Shown here piece after piece: positions 45,384-57,074 of a stretch of 64,000 nucleotides of DNA. This DNA comes from Prostheceraeus crozeri. Taxonomy: Eukaryota > Platyhelminthes > Polycladida > Euryleptidae. The stretch covers positions 310,001 to 374,000 of the forward strand of contig CAJQUW010005328.1 in NCBI GenBank assembly GCA_907163375.1, given 5' to 3'. How positions within the stretch are numbered: the stretch's first letter is position 1; every line of letters begins with the position of its first letter. Made by a program: the position numbers and the translations under genes. The notes under the pieces are model-generated. The model was not told where the DNA came from. It searched no databases and was given only the letters and a program-made list of their open reading frames with translations.

Positions 45384-45475
45384 TCTGTAATAAATGAATA
45401 CGCGTGCTAACTCGCTGAGCGTTCACCTATGTAACAATGACGTCTTTTTATAATAATGTGGAAAGTGAGTCATCA
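45384..45475 (-). promoter_or_regulatory. Putative core promoter of nucleobindin
   Basis: On the minus strand TATAAAAAG (45452-45444) lies about 65 bp before the start codon, placing transcription start near 45415-45420. A perfect AP-1-type TGACTCA (45472-45466) is about 15 bp further upstream. GACGTCAT, a CRE-like core, follows the TATA box at once (45443-45436). Function is inferred from motif spacing only. Confidence 0.5.
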
Positions 45476-45519
45476 CAAGTCTGAATTATGTTCTTGCCAG
45501 TTCATATACAATATATCTA

Positions 45520-45894
45520 GTGACAGGTTGCAAAAAACGGAAGCCTGATAACTTACTACTAGTTGGCATATTAAGAATGGATTTTTCATCAACGGATGTC
45601 AAAATTCAGAGGATCATAGATTATATTAGGAAACCTGACCTTGTGTACATTCGTATATTTCATCAAACGATAACATGCATCATTATCAATTATTGGGATG
45701 GCTCAGAATTTGAGATCTTGTATTTAAGAAATGAATGCCTATTTTCTGGAATTGATATTGATAAGTTTCATTTGAAGAACAAAGAAATTAAAACAGAGCA
45801 CCAAATAATCAGCTATATCACAGTTTTTGAATTCGATCTGAAGCTCCATTTAAAAATTAAGAGTGACAAAACTGCTAAACTTTATTTTTACTGA
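45520..45894 (+). CDS. Hypothetical 124-codon frame, divergent from nucleobindin
   Basis: An open frame starting 138 bp from the nucleobindin start codon, on the other strand. The peptide begins MTGCKKRKPDNLLLVGILRM and is rich in Ile, Lys and Asp/Glu, with no domain, signal peptide or membrane segment that I recognise. It could be a real divergent small gene sharing the promoter region, part of a degraded element, or chance. No splice signals were needed or seen. Confidence 0.25.
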   Translation: MTGCKKRKPDNLLLVGILRMDFSSTDVKIQRIIDYIRKPDLVYIRIFHQTITCIIINYWDGSEFEILYLRNECLFSGIDIDKFHLKNKEIKTEHQIISYITVFEFDLKLHLKIKSDKTAKLYFY

Positions 45895-46755
45895 ACCCAT
45901 CACCGTATTTCCATCAGAATCACAATAGCCAATTGCTATGGTGTTCAGCATAAATAAGAAAAAATGTGAACAGTTCGTGACATTGCTGAGTAGAGCGTCA
46001 GCAAGATATCATCGTAAAGTGGCATCTGCAATATTATTGTTTTATCTGACAAAAACAGTGCCGACCAGGTGACCATGAATACCACAGACATTGTTTAAAT
46101 TCAGTGTGAAGAAATTCCATCTTTCACAATCGAAACCATTTTCAGGGATGGTCCGTTCAGATGATGAATCTCTCACATTTTCCCACATCACAAAAAGCGA
46201 ATTTCTAACGTCACAAAATAAAGAATTACTAAGTATGCCGATGACAATGATCAAGTAATCAAAACTATGCTTGAATTACTCATGAGTTATATATCACTGC
46301 TTCAAACAGCACAAATTTCCTGACATGCCTGTAATTGTTGTAACATTCGTATTGAGACAATTCGACAGCCTTCAAGTAAATCACAGTCACTTTGAGTAAA
46401 ACACCTCCATGTCCTCCCCTTCAGCCGTAATTTGTCAATAAGGGAGACATCGCTTTGTCTTCTTTTTCATCGCTGTACATTTCCCTCTTACGCCCTGCTT
46501 TCAATTGATTTCCATTTGTTTGTGAATCTTTTGATTCGCCGCAAAGGACCATGATATCAGTTGCCTATTTTTTTGATGGATTTTCGTGTTGTTTTCAACT
46601 GCTCTCTGTGTTACCAAGGGGCATCACTATATTCCATGCAATTTCAAAGTCCAAATTTGAAAAAAATTCATCTATGTCTTGCTCCGCTTCAGAGAAAGTT
46701 GCCTCGCATTTCGCGTAGATATTGAAATATTTATCGGGTAAAGGTTTCTGAAGAG
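45895..46755. other. Intergenic DNA, nothing recognised
   Basis: AT-rich; minus-strand frames at 46042-46254 and 46595-46789 have no motif. Confidence 0.35.
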
Positions 46756-46759
46756 CAGC

Positions 46760-47030
46760 GTGACTGCATGCGACTGCTTTGGTAACCAAATGGAAATTTT
46801 AATATTCAATCGCACGAGCTCACTCATGTACATGCATTCAATGCAGTTTCTTTCGTCCCTAAGCTGTGCGAATTACGCGCTTCATCATACTGCTTTAGAC
46901 GGTAGAAATAACTATCCAGATTCTGTTGTGCAGACTGCTTTACAGAATGTTCACATTGATGACGCTTTCAAATCAATTGATGACGAACAGTATTCAATTG
47001 GGTTACTTTATCAGCTTAATTAAGAATGCA
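46760..47030 (+). mobile_element. BEL/Pao-like retroelement fossil, reverse transcriptase fragment
   Basis: A short coding remnant with a cysteine-alanine and an Asp-Asp (-DDA-KS-) block resembling the Pao reverse transcriptase palm. No LTRs or other parts of the element are recognised nearby. It is an old, broken fragment. Confidence 0.5.
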
Positions 47031-49800
47031 TGTAGTGTACACAGGTAGTTCCCTGTGCTGTGCTTGTCGTCTTTGAAATCTGCGACTGTTGACGACTGAG
47101 GATGCATTCATATCTTATGAAGCCATGCTTCTTGCAATTAATTGACTATGTATGTACTACGACTGCTTGCTAGCATAGAAGTTTGCTTGGTAGGCTATTT
47201 TTCCTATGTTTGCCAAAAATGACTTTTTAATTTTAAGGACTATAGTTGAATTTACATGCACATTCAGCATCGTTCAATGAACATCAAGAAAAGTTGTTGT
47301 ACGACACTTGTTATGAGCTACTTTCTCGTGACTATTCAGCGACCATTCGAAACTGTAAAAAATGCTTTTTTCGACTGTTTCGACTTTCAACCTTGTCTCA
47401 ATGGCTACTCTATTGTATGCCAAGTCAATCTTGCTAACTTAGACGCACATCTGATGCCTCATTTAAACGTAATCATCAACATAAGAGGACGTGATGACGT
47501 CATATCTGCCAGTGATCTGATACGCCAATGTTAGAATGCTTCGTGAAGAATCAGCTATGCGCAAGACGATCAACGCACAGGGAGAGAATAAGAAGGAAGT
47601 CACTTGTGTGTGTGTTTTTTGAGCACATAAAAAATGCGAAAAAGTGGAACAAAGAACACACGTGTTCCAGCAAAACGGAAGATCCTAAAGAGCTTGCCTT
47701 CTACAACTTTCGGAAAGACAAAAGACAGAAAGCATATCGTGTAATAGCATTGGACGAGTTTAGTTTGAACCAACGAGTCACACTGTTGTATGTTTTGAAC
47801 ATCTCAAAGAAATGGATGACATATAAAATCTAAGATACACGATGTTGAAGGAACAGTGCAAAATCAGACAGCTTTTATTCTGCTTGAGTAAGGAGACTAC
47901 ACCACCATGCTTGAAAATCGGACGTTAATTGGTTAAAAATTTCTCTTTCAAAAAAGATTGTTCTTGGAAAACTGAATGGAAGTCGGACAAAATTAGAGAT
48001 GGAACTGTCAATTCAATCGTCAGTCGAAGTTGACATTTTTACAGATGGAATAGGTGTGCATTTTGATAGTTTCTGTGTGATGCATTACTAGAAAGTGAAG
48101 AGATCTAAGTCAGCCAACTGCTCTAGTTCGTCTAACTTTCGATTTTCCAAATAATTAAAAAACTTTCTAGTTCAATTGTAGTAACGGCGTATTTCTTGTA
48201 ATTATCACATGCCTCTGGATTCTGATACGTGTAGTAACTGTACATTTTAGAATTTGACAGCTAATAAACAGAGAAATCAGAAAAAATGCAGCCTCTAAAA
48301 GTTGTGAAAAGTCAACAACAATTCATATTTACAGTTCATCTAATGATCAATTTAGTGGAGAGAACTCTTAGATTTAGCATTCAATTTGGCGAGAATAGTC
48401 AGCAATTTAATCCCTTCCACGGCCAATCTAGCATTCATTTAACAGGCTGTCTACTGAAAAACATACGTAGGCCTACATCAGGCATCGCAATTCACCCAAG
48501 AAAACGGAAAATTTCGAGAGACTGAAAAGACTAACAAGGGTGCAGGTATCACGAAGTAGGCCTATATACATGCATATAGAATACCGGGTACCGGGTTATT
48601 ACATAGGCCATCATAAAGTGTAGGCATTGAGAGGACAGCCTAAGCTCACTTTTACAGGGCACCAGTACTTCACTTAAAGTAGGCCTACCTCAACAAGGAC
48701 CTTGTTGCTATATCTTTTCTCAAAATATATTTGTATGTGGGCCCACGAGAGGTTACACGGAATATAGTTGAAGTAGCTAGGCTACACCGTAAATTCAGTA
48801 GGCTGCTGTTAGCTACAGATATACGCATGGCGATAAGTGGTCGAGCAGCGGAGCCTTTTTATTCATCATAACGCTCTGAAATGTTGATATCAAAGTAAAG
48901 AAATTATTTCAATTCTTTAGAATAAGAAGCATTTGTTCATAGATGGATACCGGTATGCCATGTGAGATTATGATTAAGTGATAGATATCCTTCTTGGTAA
49001 CCGTATTCACGTGCAAGTTCATGTGTAGTTGGTAACTGTAGACTTGTAGCTACATTGTACAATGTACATTTACATTGCCCTTACACAAGTAGGTCTATAA
49101 TCCCTAGCCTTCTTTTCGAAATCAAAACAAGGGAGATGATCGATGCACGATTTATATTGATCAAAATTCATGAAATCACAACTTGATACTCATGAAGTAG
49201 ACATAGGCCTACATGAAATACATCAACGTAGAGCAACTCCAAAAATTCTATGTGTATATGTAGTATTAATGGAATACATATTTTCACGATAGAACAAAAT
49301 ATATAGACGGGAGCATAAAACAATCAAATAAGCCCCAAACAACACATCTTTAAAAAAGGAAATAAACAAGAGTACTGTGATCAGTAAGTGTTGGTTATAT
49401 AGCAAATGTGGAAATGAAAATATCAAAAAAACCGATTAATAACAAATAAAACATTCTTTGGCTAAACGAGAACATGCGCTTTGGCTAACGTCACTGAGTG
49501 ATTCAATCAAAATTCTTACATATCTCGTGAAAAGTTTTTACCGATTAGAAAGAGAAACATGTAAAAGCGTTGATTCAATTTCAAATGGAAACTGTACATG
49601 AATACTATAATTTGGACAACTCATAGCAATGAAAGTTGTTCTTCTCATTAGATTTATGAACATGAATCAGGATAGGTTGCCTAAATGTAGACTATTTGTT
49701 AATTGATAAATTTTGTATATATAGATATATGAGTAAAAGACTTTTGATTTTTCGCGGTGACGAATTAAATTAAATAACCCATCCATGCTGTAAAATATTA
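47031..49800. other. Intergenic DNA with unassigned short frames
   Basis: Frames at 47246-47534 and 47528-47833 overlap in direction but show no family motif. TAGGCCTA-type palindromes recur (for example near 48467, 48558, 49205). No RNA gene or element boundary was recognised. Confidence 0.35.
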
Positions 49801-49807
49801 ATGTACA

Positions 49808-50351
49808 TTACATCACAGCCACACAAGATGTGGTTACTGAAGTGGTTACTGATAACCTGTTACAACTTTCATTATTTTGTAGTTTAAAACAAAGTAGTAT
49901 AACTTCTTGCTGTTTAAAAAACATTGTTCTTATGTCTGTTTGTTTCGCTTTCTTTGTTGGTGGTAGGGCTGCAAAAGTATCAAGGTCCATTTCCAGAGTG
50001 TCATTCTCAGGTTCTTCATGGGCGACAAACACTTTAGGAATGGGTGGCAAATTTCGTATGAGTCGTTTCCTGTTCTTCTGCTTTTCGATTATTTTCTCTA
50101 GTTTTTGTCTTCGTTTGTTCATTCCTTTCTATGCTCTCTTTCTCGCTTTTCTTTCATTCCTGTTTCTGTCAACCGTGTTGCACCTTTCTTCACCAATCGC
50201 GTTGGCGCTTAGCTCTCCCGCCGAACTTTCCGAGCTTTCCTCATACTTTGAACAAGTTCTGGAGGAACGGAATCTGAACGTGGATTTGACGATCCTAGTT
50301 GGCTCACACAGTCCCAAAACAGTTTCCGTCGGTATTAGGCGCAGAGAGTGA
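49808..50351 (-). pseudogene. Unrecognised low-complexity coding-like frame with one stop
   Basis: On the minus strand 50351-50129 and 50122-49808 are one reading frame interrupted by a single stop. The peptide runs TETVLGLCEPTRIVKSTFRF, an acidic Ser/Glu segment (KYEESSESSAGE), a strongly basic KARKR...KRRQKLEKIIEKQK stretch, and LPPIPKVFVAHEEPENDTLE then PPTKKAKQTDIRTMFF. This looks like the disordered N-terminal part of a nuclear or transposon protein, but I cannot name it. The plus-strand 173-codon frame over it is a shadow. Confidence 0.3.
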
Positions 50352-52771
50352 CGTTCAACGCTTCCACACTAAGGCGAGGACGGAATTCAGTTGATTCATG
50401 TTCATTAAACTGAAAGATCCTTCCACTTTAGGCCCATGGAAACAGGTGATAGATGGGTTCAACAATCCATACAAGCAGGAATAAATCTATACAAACCGAG
50501 ACCCCGATAGGAAAAAATTCAAGAGAACAAAATCTGACTTAAATCATTACGGGAACTACAAACGTTTCTGGCTTATTTGCCGTCATCAGTGTAGTATACC
50601 CTATTGTTGAGAATCAGCAAATCAGATGCCGATAAATCGTCATCCGACCTCAAGACATCTACAATTAATGAAATAATTCAAATCTTGTTCTCAGAGCTCG
50701 GGTTGAAAAATTTCAAAAAATTCAAAAATAGCGTGGAGAGTTATCAGAATTTCTCAAATGTCCAACGGAATGCCACCAAACATCTAATGTAATAGGTCAA
50801 CCGTCCAAGTCATTCAAGCTTGGCAATTCACGATCACTATAAAACTCTGATATCCTTTATGAGTGACGAATCTTTCGGTGTCTCGGTCTGTATGTATTTC
50901 GACAGAAGTTTCAACTTAGTCAAGCTGTGAGTCTTCAAGTGGTTTTCGGGATCTAATGCTTCTAAGCACTTCAGAACGTCATTGGAAACAGTGCACAGAC
51001 AGTTATTGGAAACGTCATTGGAAACAGTGCGTTATGTAGTTATTACACAAACATGATACATAATCACGAAGTTACATCTTCAAGAAGTGGAGCGAAGATT
51101 CAAAGGATGGTTCACTGCCGAAATCCCTTCCATTTCAGGACACAATAGAAATTACATTCTAATGATTTTGATGCTTCATCATAAACCACCATTTCAGATA
51201 CTTAACTTACCATCATACATACTTATGGTTATTATACACTTACCACCATTATACATAACTTCACCATTTCAGTTGCTTGTTTAAGATACAAAATAGAAAT
51301 TTTTATTCAATCTAGGGCTTACTACACATCACTTTGCCTTAAAAAGAAATTTTCAGAAATGCATCCCCCTACCCCCATCCCCCCTATGATTTTATTGCAT
51401 TTTTGGACGAATCACGAGACTCATCAAAATCTTCGGGCAAAAAACGGAAAAGACGGAAAAAACGGACAATTGCGATTCCTGACCTACATGTAGTGGTGAC
51501 GACGATGCGAGAGCAATTGATATTAAAAATGGCTTCCAATGCAAGTCAAATATGTCTGAGATAGACTGTCTACTTCGTCAATTTCGTAGCAGCTTAACAT
51601 TTCTACAATTGTAAATGTGGATAGTTGAATAATAAACAAAGGAAGTTGTTTTGAAAATGACAGAATGATGAAGGACAGAATAATGAATAATAGTAGCCTA
51701 ATTGATAGAGTGAAGAATATGATTTTTAATAGGATACCAAATGCGGTCGAAAAGCGCAATTACCTTATCTACCGAAAATTCGACAAGTGCATTACCACAA
51801 ATATGCGTCTTCCCAACTGAAACGAACTGAACGATAAACTGAACGGTTTAGCGCAAAATTTAGATGATTGGCGAACTGAGTGATTTACCAAAATCGCAAA
51901 GAGCGAACTGAAAATGGCTTCATTCCCATAATGCACTGGTTCTGGATGTTAGTATGCACGTAGCCCGGTGTACTTGTGGCCCACATGACATTAATTTTGA
52001 AGCGTCACGAATTTTTCAAATGCATCCCAGTGCCAGTCGCATACACTGCTTCATCTCTATTCTCATTCCACTTCTCAATAGGAAGATCGATTATCTCTAT
52101 ATTTGTTCATTTACCTAATGTTTGCCATTTATTGATTTTGGTATGCATAATAAACCGTCGAATGGATTTCATTATATCCAATGGCATTATTCACTGCATT
52201 GATGCTCAATTGTCCATTATTCAAGAGGAAAAATGTATTATGTGTAGTATTACGCACCATGTCAAAAAACTGTATTTGGCAGAAACACTAAGTTACACTT
52301 TAATGTTCCTTGGTATCTTTTCCCCGGACTGCAGCAATTTTCATGCAATTCTGAAGAATTACGTGAACTATCAATCATTTTAATCATCATCGTCAAAACT
52401 AAAGACAAAGTTTTGTGGACGCTGAAGAGAGAAATGTTCCTATTGAGGGAGTGAGAAATGCCCTGATGATGATGATGATGATGATGATCCATCATTTTAA
52501 ATAAATTCTAAAAAATTGAAAACTCACAACTGGATGACTCAACATGGTCGAAAATCAGCAAGCATGACACCTGTCTTATGAATCAGTCATTCTGCGAACG
52601 TGATTACAAAATCCTTCACTTAATTAAAGAAAATTGATTTGAATTTATCTTCCGACGCACTGACAATTTGCTTTTGCTTTTGTAAAATATATTTCGTCGA
52701 GACGCCCTTCTCAATCAGATTTTTAATTTACAGTGATCTCATCTAACAAGGACTATGATTTTAAATCAAAT
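50352..52771. other. Intergenic DNA, nothing recognised
   Basis: AT-rich. It contains a (GAT)n run at about 52463-52487 and short frames without motifs. Confidence 0.35.
52463..52487. repeat. (GAT)n microsatellite
   Basis: About eight GAT units; they create a poly-His minus-strand frame (52262-52495) that is not a gene. Confidence 0.9.
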
Positions 52772-53189
52772 GAGTCGGGCAGCGGATTGCATCAATTGTG
52801 TGGCGCATCATTAGAAGTGTGCGATGAAATCATCTCTAATTTATGGTGCGGAAGTGCGCCGCATTCGGCGCATCATTAGCGCGTAGTGCGCCTAAATATT
52901 GAGTGTTATATTTTCGACTACATTTCTGTATACTGTCTGTTCCGCATAATACCTGTATTTGTGTTATATTATCAAAATGATATACGTATACCAATCTAAT
53001 GCTATATTTAATTCATTATTCGATATCGTCGAGCAACTGAGGAGAAATATTAATTATAATACGAACATTCTTCAATAACAGAATTTACTAGTATATTATC
53101 AAATTGATATCCAGCTTTTGAAGCATACGATTCACATTTTCTGAAATTTTTCTTTCGTAACGAAATTGAAACATTTAATCCGATTTGTT

Positions 53190-54515
53190 TCAGTAATGGT
53201 TCCAAGTCAATGCAATTCTAATGCCCTGACGAATTTGATTGCGTCTGTTGCAGTAGATTTTCCGAATTTTGGATAGCAATGGTTCTTGGTGATTGATGAT
53301 AAAGGGATTCTTCCTCCGACTGCATTTGAAAGAATCTTTTTTATCAAGCTCTGAAAATTCTCCGTCAATATACTCAGAATTGGGCAGTTCTGAGGGCCTC
53401 TTCGATGCTTTTTTGGATGTCTGACAATTCTTTTCTTCAGTAGCCAATAGACAAATAATTTAATACTTGATAACCAAGACTGATCGCTTCGTATCACTTT
53501 CTAATTTTTAATTTTGAAGTTGATGGTCTGACCAGAGATGTCTACGACATATCATAGAAAGCTCGCCAGGGGTCGCACCAGGCATATCATTCAAAGCGGA
53601 AGTTCAAATCTTTGGCAGACCAAACGAATACGGTCTTCACATGCGATCATGTCCCAACATTTTTGAGATTCACAATTTTGCGGAATTCTAAGACCAAGCG
53701 TTGTCCATTGATCAAAGCCATCAACTCTTCCGCGCTGTTGAAACTCAATTGATTTGGACAGAATTTTTTCCAACTAAAGAGTCGCAGGCACATGCAGATG
53801 ATAGATACACTGGCAAAGCAATACATGTATCACTGAATTGGCGAAGACCTAAGCCACCAAGTTTTACCGGTGAAGTGGCATGCTTCCAATGTAAGTCGTC
53901 AAATTCAACATTGCAAATAGTACTATAGTGCACAGCTTCAACGAGTCGTGATAACAGGACAGTTTTGAAAGAAACTTATAGCACGAAGCAGATCGGAGAG
54001 TATATAATAATTTAGGGACTGCAAGACAATTCTTCAATAAGAAAAATGCTGAATGAGAATCCAAGTGTTGAATGCGGCTTGTTAATCTATCAAAACTTCT
54101 TTTAGAGCTGAAGACGTAATTGGAGAATCCAGGAATTGCAACTTCTCAATTTGCGTAACTGTTATTGAAGGTAAGACACATTCAAGCTGTTCGAGAAAAG
54201 AACTGAAATGATTATTACACATTCGGATTCAATATCAAATCGTTACTTGACAGCTGTGGGAGAATTTTCACGAGATCATTTAATACCATAGATTCATGCC
54301 CTCCAAAGTCAAATCGCCCAAGGACCATATATTACAAGGAAATTTGACGGAGTGCGCTATCTCATCAACGACAAGTACAAAGACGAAAGGACCGATGGGA
54401 TCTTCCTGCTGAATACCTGGGAATTGATTTTTATCTAACAGTCCAAGTGCCATTAAATATCTAGGAGTCCATGTCTCTTCTTTAGAGCATGTTTTAAACG
54501 ATGGTATCATTTTTT
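53190..54515 (-). pseudogene. LINE reverse transcriptase remnant inside the KDZ-like element
   Basis: Minus-strand frames read QFPGIQQEDPIGPFVFVLVV followed by DEIAHSVKFPCNIWSLGDLT, the counterpart of QQGDPLGP...VNIWYLDDGTLGG. The catalytic YLDD is decayed to SLGD. Then come AFFLLKNCLAVPKLLYTLRS and SPVKLGGLGLRQFSDTCIAL, the usual thumb and C-terminal blocks of this non-LTR type. Further C-terminal pieces run to about 53190. Many breaks; clade not assigned. Confidence 0.65.
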
Positions 54516-55079
54516 TATGTATTCAATTTAAATAAATTAGTTGAAAAAAAGTCCATGTCCAAGTTCAAGAGAGAGATTGGATGGTGTATTACTAGTAAAG
54601 GTATTCAGCCCTAGATGGCATTTATTGGACGTCAGGTCCATATACTTCTATGAATAGCATCATAGACGTCGATGTCAAGTCCATCATGGATCATGGATAG
54701 GCAACATGTGTATGATCCATACATGACACTACCCGAGACCTATATGATATCCACACACGATCGATCTGAACTACAGCGTTATCTGAACTGATTCATTTAT
54801 ACGAGCAGATTGAATTAAAAATACTGCGGTGTAATGGAAATCAGAATCGATGTACTATAATGTATACACAGAGAATGTGAAGAAATATAATTCCAAATAT
54901 GAAAACAAAGCGAAAGTTATTTTGCCAGGGATTTATGAGCGATCTTTATCACAACGTACTTGATTCATTTAATGTCTCTATCAATACCTAGAACACTGGT
55001 ATACCCAGAACAACTTTCAGGAGGAAATATAGTTTTATCACCAAAGAAAATGTGTTGTTGTAATAAAATGCATTGGAAG

Positions 55080-55980
55080 CAGGATGTGATACCAGCCCTT
55101 GCATGATTGAAGACGCGTGGTTGGTTTATAGAATGTATAACGAATTAACTGAATTTATCTGGTATGTCGACGATCCTGGATGCAAGAATAGAGCTGTGGT
55201 TGTAGACGGAAACGAAAACTATACAGATACATTTGTTCGAAATCAATAACAAAGATAAAAAGCGGCAGAGGTGAAACCGATCGAGTCATACGATGCATCA
55301 AAAATCCTAGAAGAGGAAAGCAAAAACGAAAAGGCTGAAAGCTATACAAGAAGCATGAGAATAATAATAACGATTCAATTTCCTAATAATTTGGATTTCA
55401 AAAGATTAACACACAGCAGAGCCAATGCGATAAATGATTACATATATTCAGGAATTGGTTGCAAGAAGGAAAAGAAGATCAAAAAATTTAGTGACAGAAC
55501 TGCTGAGATGATCTATTTTCTGAGAACATGTGGCATTCGTATTTCTCATTACGAGATGTACACTCCGGAAAGTCTCAGCACGCTGTTCATGTCATTGATC
55601 GATACTTTCAGTGAAGAATCAAATGAAGGATCGATAAAAAGTTATTTATGACCGGGCTTGCGAGTTGCATCCATACCTCTGCAAGCGATCCATGAAAAAA
55701 TCGAAGTGCCACACAGTACTCAAGGCTGCATTTCATCGTTGACATTTGGCATGTTGAAAAACATACACAAATGAAGTGTGATATGAATTCTTCGGCATGC
55801 AAATACCATTCAAAGTTATCACAATTATCTTATTTGAAAGGAGTAAATTTTGAAATTTATGAGCAGTCATTTCATCTATTGAATTGTTTCAAAAATATCA
55901 AAGGGAATATGACATGCGCAAATGTCTGGTTCTACCAAGATTTGTCGATCATGACTACAATACAAAGCGAATAAAGAAGT
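55080..55980 (+). pseudogene. KDZ-like transposase remnant
   Basis: Pieces: MIEDAWLVYRMYNELTEFIW and YVDDPGCKNRAVVVDGNENY (near 55105-55245), an open frame of 126 codons (55271-55651) with FSDRTAEMIYFLRTCGIRIS, and CEQSFHLLNCFKNIKGNMTC (55771-55974). The Cys-rich -DGN- block and the final EQ-F-----F--I---M motif recall KDZ-family transposases, where the Glu is catalytic. The match is from memory and partial. Placement between 8-bp duplications supports it. Confidence 0.4.
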
Positions 55981-56584
55981 AGTTGCACAAAAGCTCTGCA
56001 TTTATTTCTGAATATTGTTAAACACGTTTATGTCGTTTCTTTTCTGTTACATCATAGAAAATAACAAATTTTATGCAGTAAATCTCACAATATATAAATT
56101 TTTTCATTAGATTATTATGACAATTATATAATGAATAATGATTAATGAATTATATAAATCTTCAAATTACAAGTAATAAAATTTTGATTCAAGCATGACA
56201 ATTATCGGTATATTTTGTTCAATGCACATATTAGTAATAAGCAATACAAATTCAAACATTCAAAAAAAGGAACTTTCACGTTTTACCATTTATAAAATTA
56301 AAGTAGCAGAACATTATCAGAACTTCATAATATAGTTTCAGTAAATATTTTTCTGAATTTAATTAATCGCTTTACAATCGAGACAAAAAATGAATAATGT
56401 CAATATTTTATACAAGTGAGAAATCTTAGTTCAAATAACGAGGCGCACTCCCGCATCATCTATGTGAACGGTCAGTTGCGCAGTCAGGCTTATCGACGCA
56501 CAACTTAAATGTTACGCGCATTGGCGCGCAAAGACACCAGTGCGCCGCACAATTGCTACAATCCGCTTCCCCTATGAATCAAAC

Positions 56585-56745
56585 ATGGAAATGTCTAGTT
56601 TTGAAGATATCCTGTATGAACCGGGAAAGAAAGTCAAAGATAAGGAAGTCAACATAGCACATTTCTGTGTAAACTGGTAACAATACACTTTCATGCATCC
56701 TCACAATGTTGTACAGTTAATGTTCGCAAATTTGATTGATTCCAT
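56585..56745. other. Intergenic DNA, nothing recognised
   Basis: Short AT-rich spacer between two elements. Confidence 0.35.
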
Positions 56746-56749
56746 TCTA

Positions 56750-56900
56750 TTTTGTTCATTTTGTTAATGATGGAAACAGTCAGGAGTTTTGATGCTAAAA
56801 TTTTAATTTTTTTCTTCCTGATTAATTTCGGTCAATATGCATTGACTATCATCAGACAGATTGATCACAAATTCAAAATTCACATTGGCTGGTACATTAG
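56750..56900 (-). repeat. Dispersed repeat with hammerhead-like core (copy 2)
   Basis: On the minus strand CTGATGA, then GTCAATGCATATTGAC (a 6-bp-stem hairpin), then CGAAA: the order of a hammerhead core with stem II. Related to 7860-8030 and, inverted, to 59196-59320. Pairing for stem I is weak here. Confidence 0.4.
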
Positions 56901-57074
56901 CTTTCAGAAAGCCTTGAAATTTAGTAATACTATCTGTACAGTTACATTCACTTCAATAGTACCTGTCACTTTCTTTTACGTTTATATTCCTCTTTTATAT
57001 GATTGTTATGTATTAGACATTTCTATATACTAGATTTCTAAATTTCTCTACTTTTTGAAAGCTATTGTGCCAGC

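Larger units (their letters stand above)
52772..56576 (+). mobile_element. KDZ (Zisupton-like) DNA transposon, 8-bp target duplication
   Basis: About 22-bp imperfect inverted ends share GGG(C/G)(A)AGCGGATTG and CAATTGTG(T/C)GGCGCA just inside. AATCAAAT (52764-52771) and AATCAAAC (56577-56584) flank it and agree at seven of eight positions. GCGC-rich subterminal regions occur at both ends. Plus-strand remnants at about 55080-55980 resemble KDZ transposases. A LINE fragment lies inside on the minus strand. The 8-bp duplication fits Zisupton. Confidence 0.6.

Noticed and set aside
49830-50351. Plus-strand 173-codon frame
   Set aside because: Its hydrophobic, Ser/Phe-rich composition is the complement of the more protein-like minus-strand frame.
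52262-52495. Small His-rich protein
   Set aside because: The His run is the complement of a GAT microsatellite.
53190-53497. Two overlapping minus-strand frames as an independent gene
   Set aside because: They continue the decayed LINE C-terminal region and lack their own signals.
56752-57033. Frame with FGQYALTIIRQ, repeated at 59084-59323 and 7822-8028
   Set aside because: Conservation follows a nucleotide repeat with a hammerhead-like core; the frame is on the opposite strand and carries no domain.
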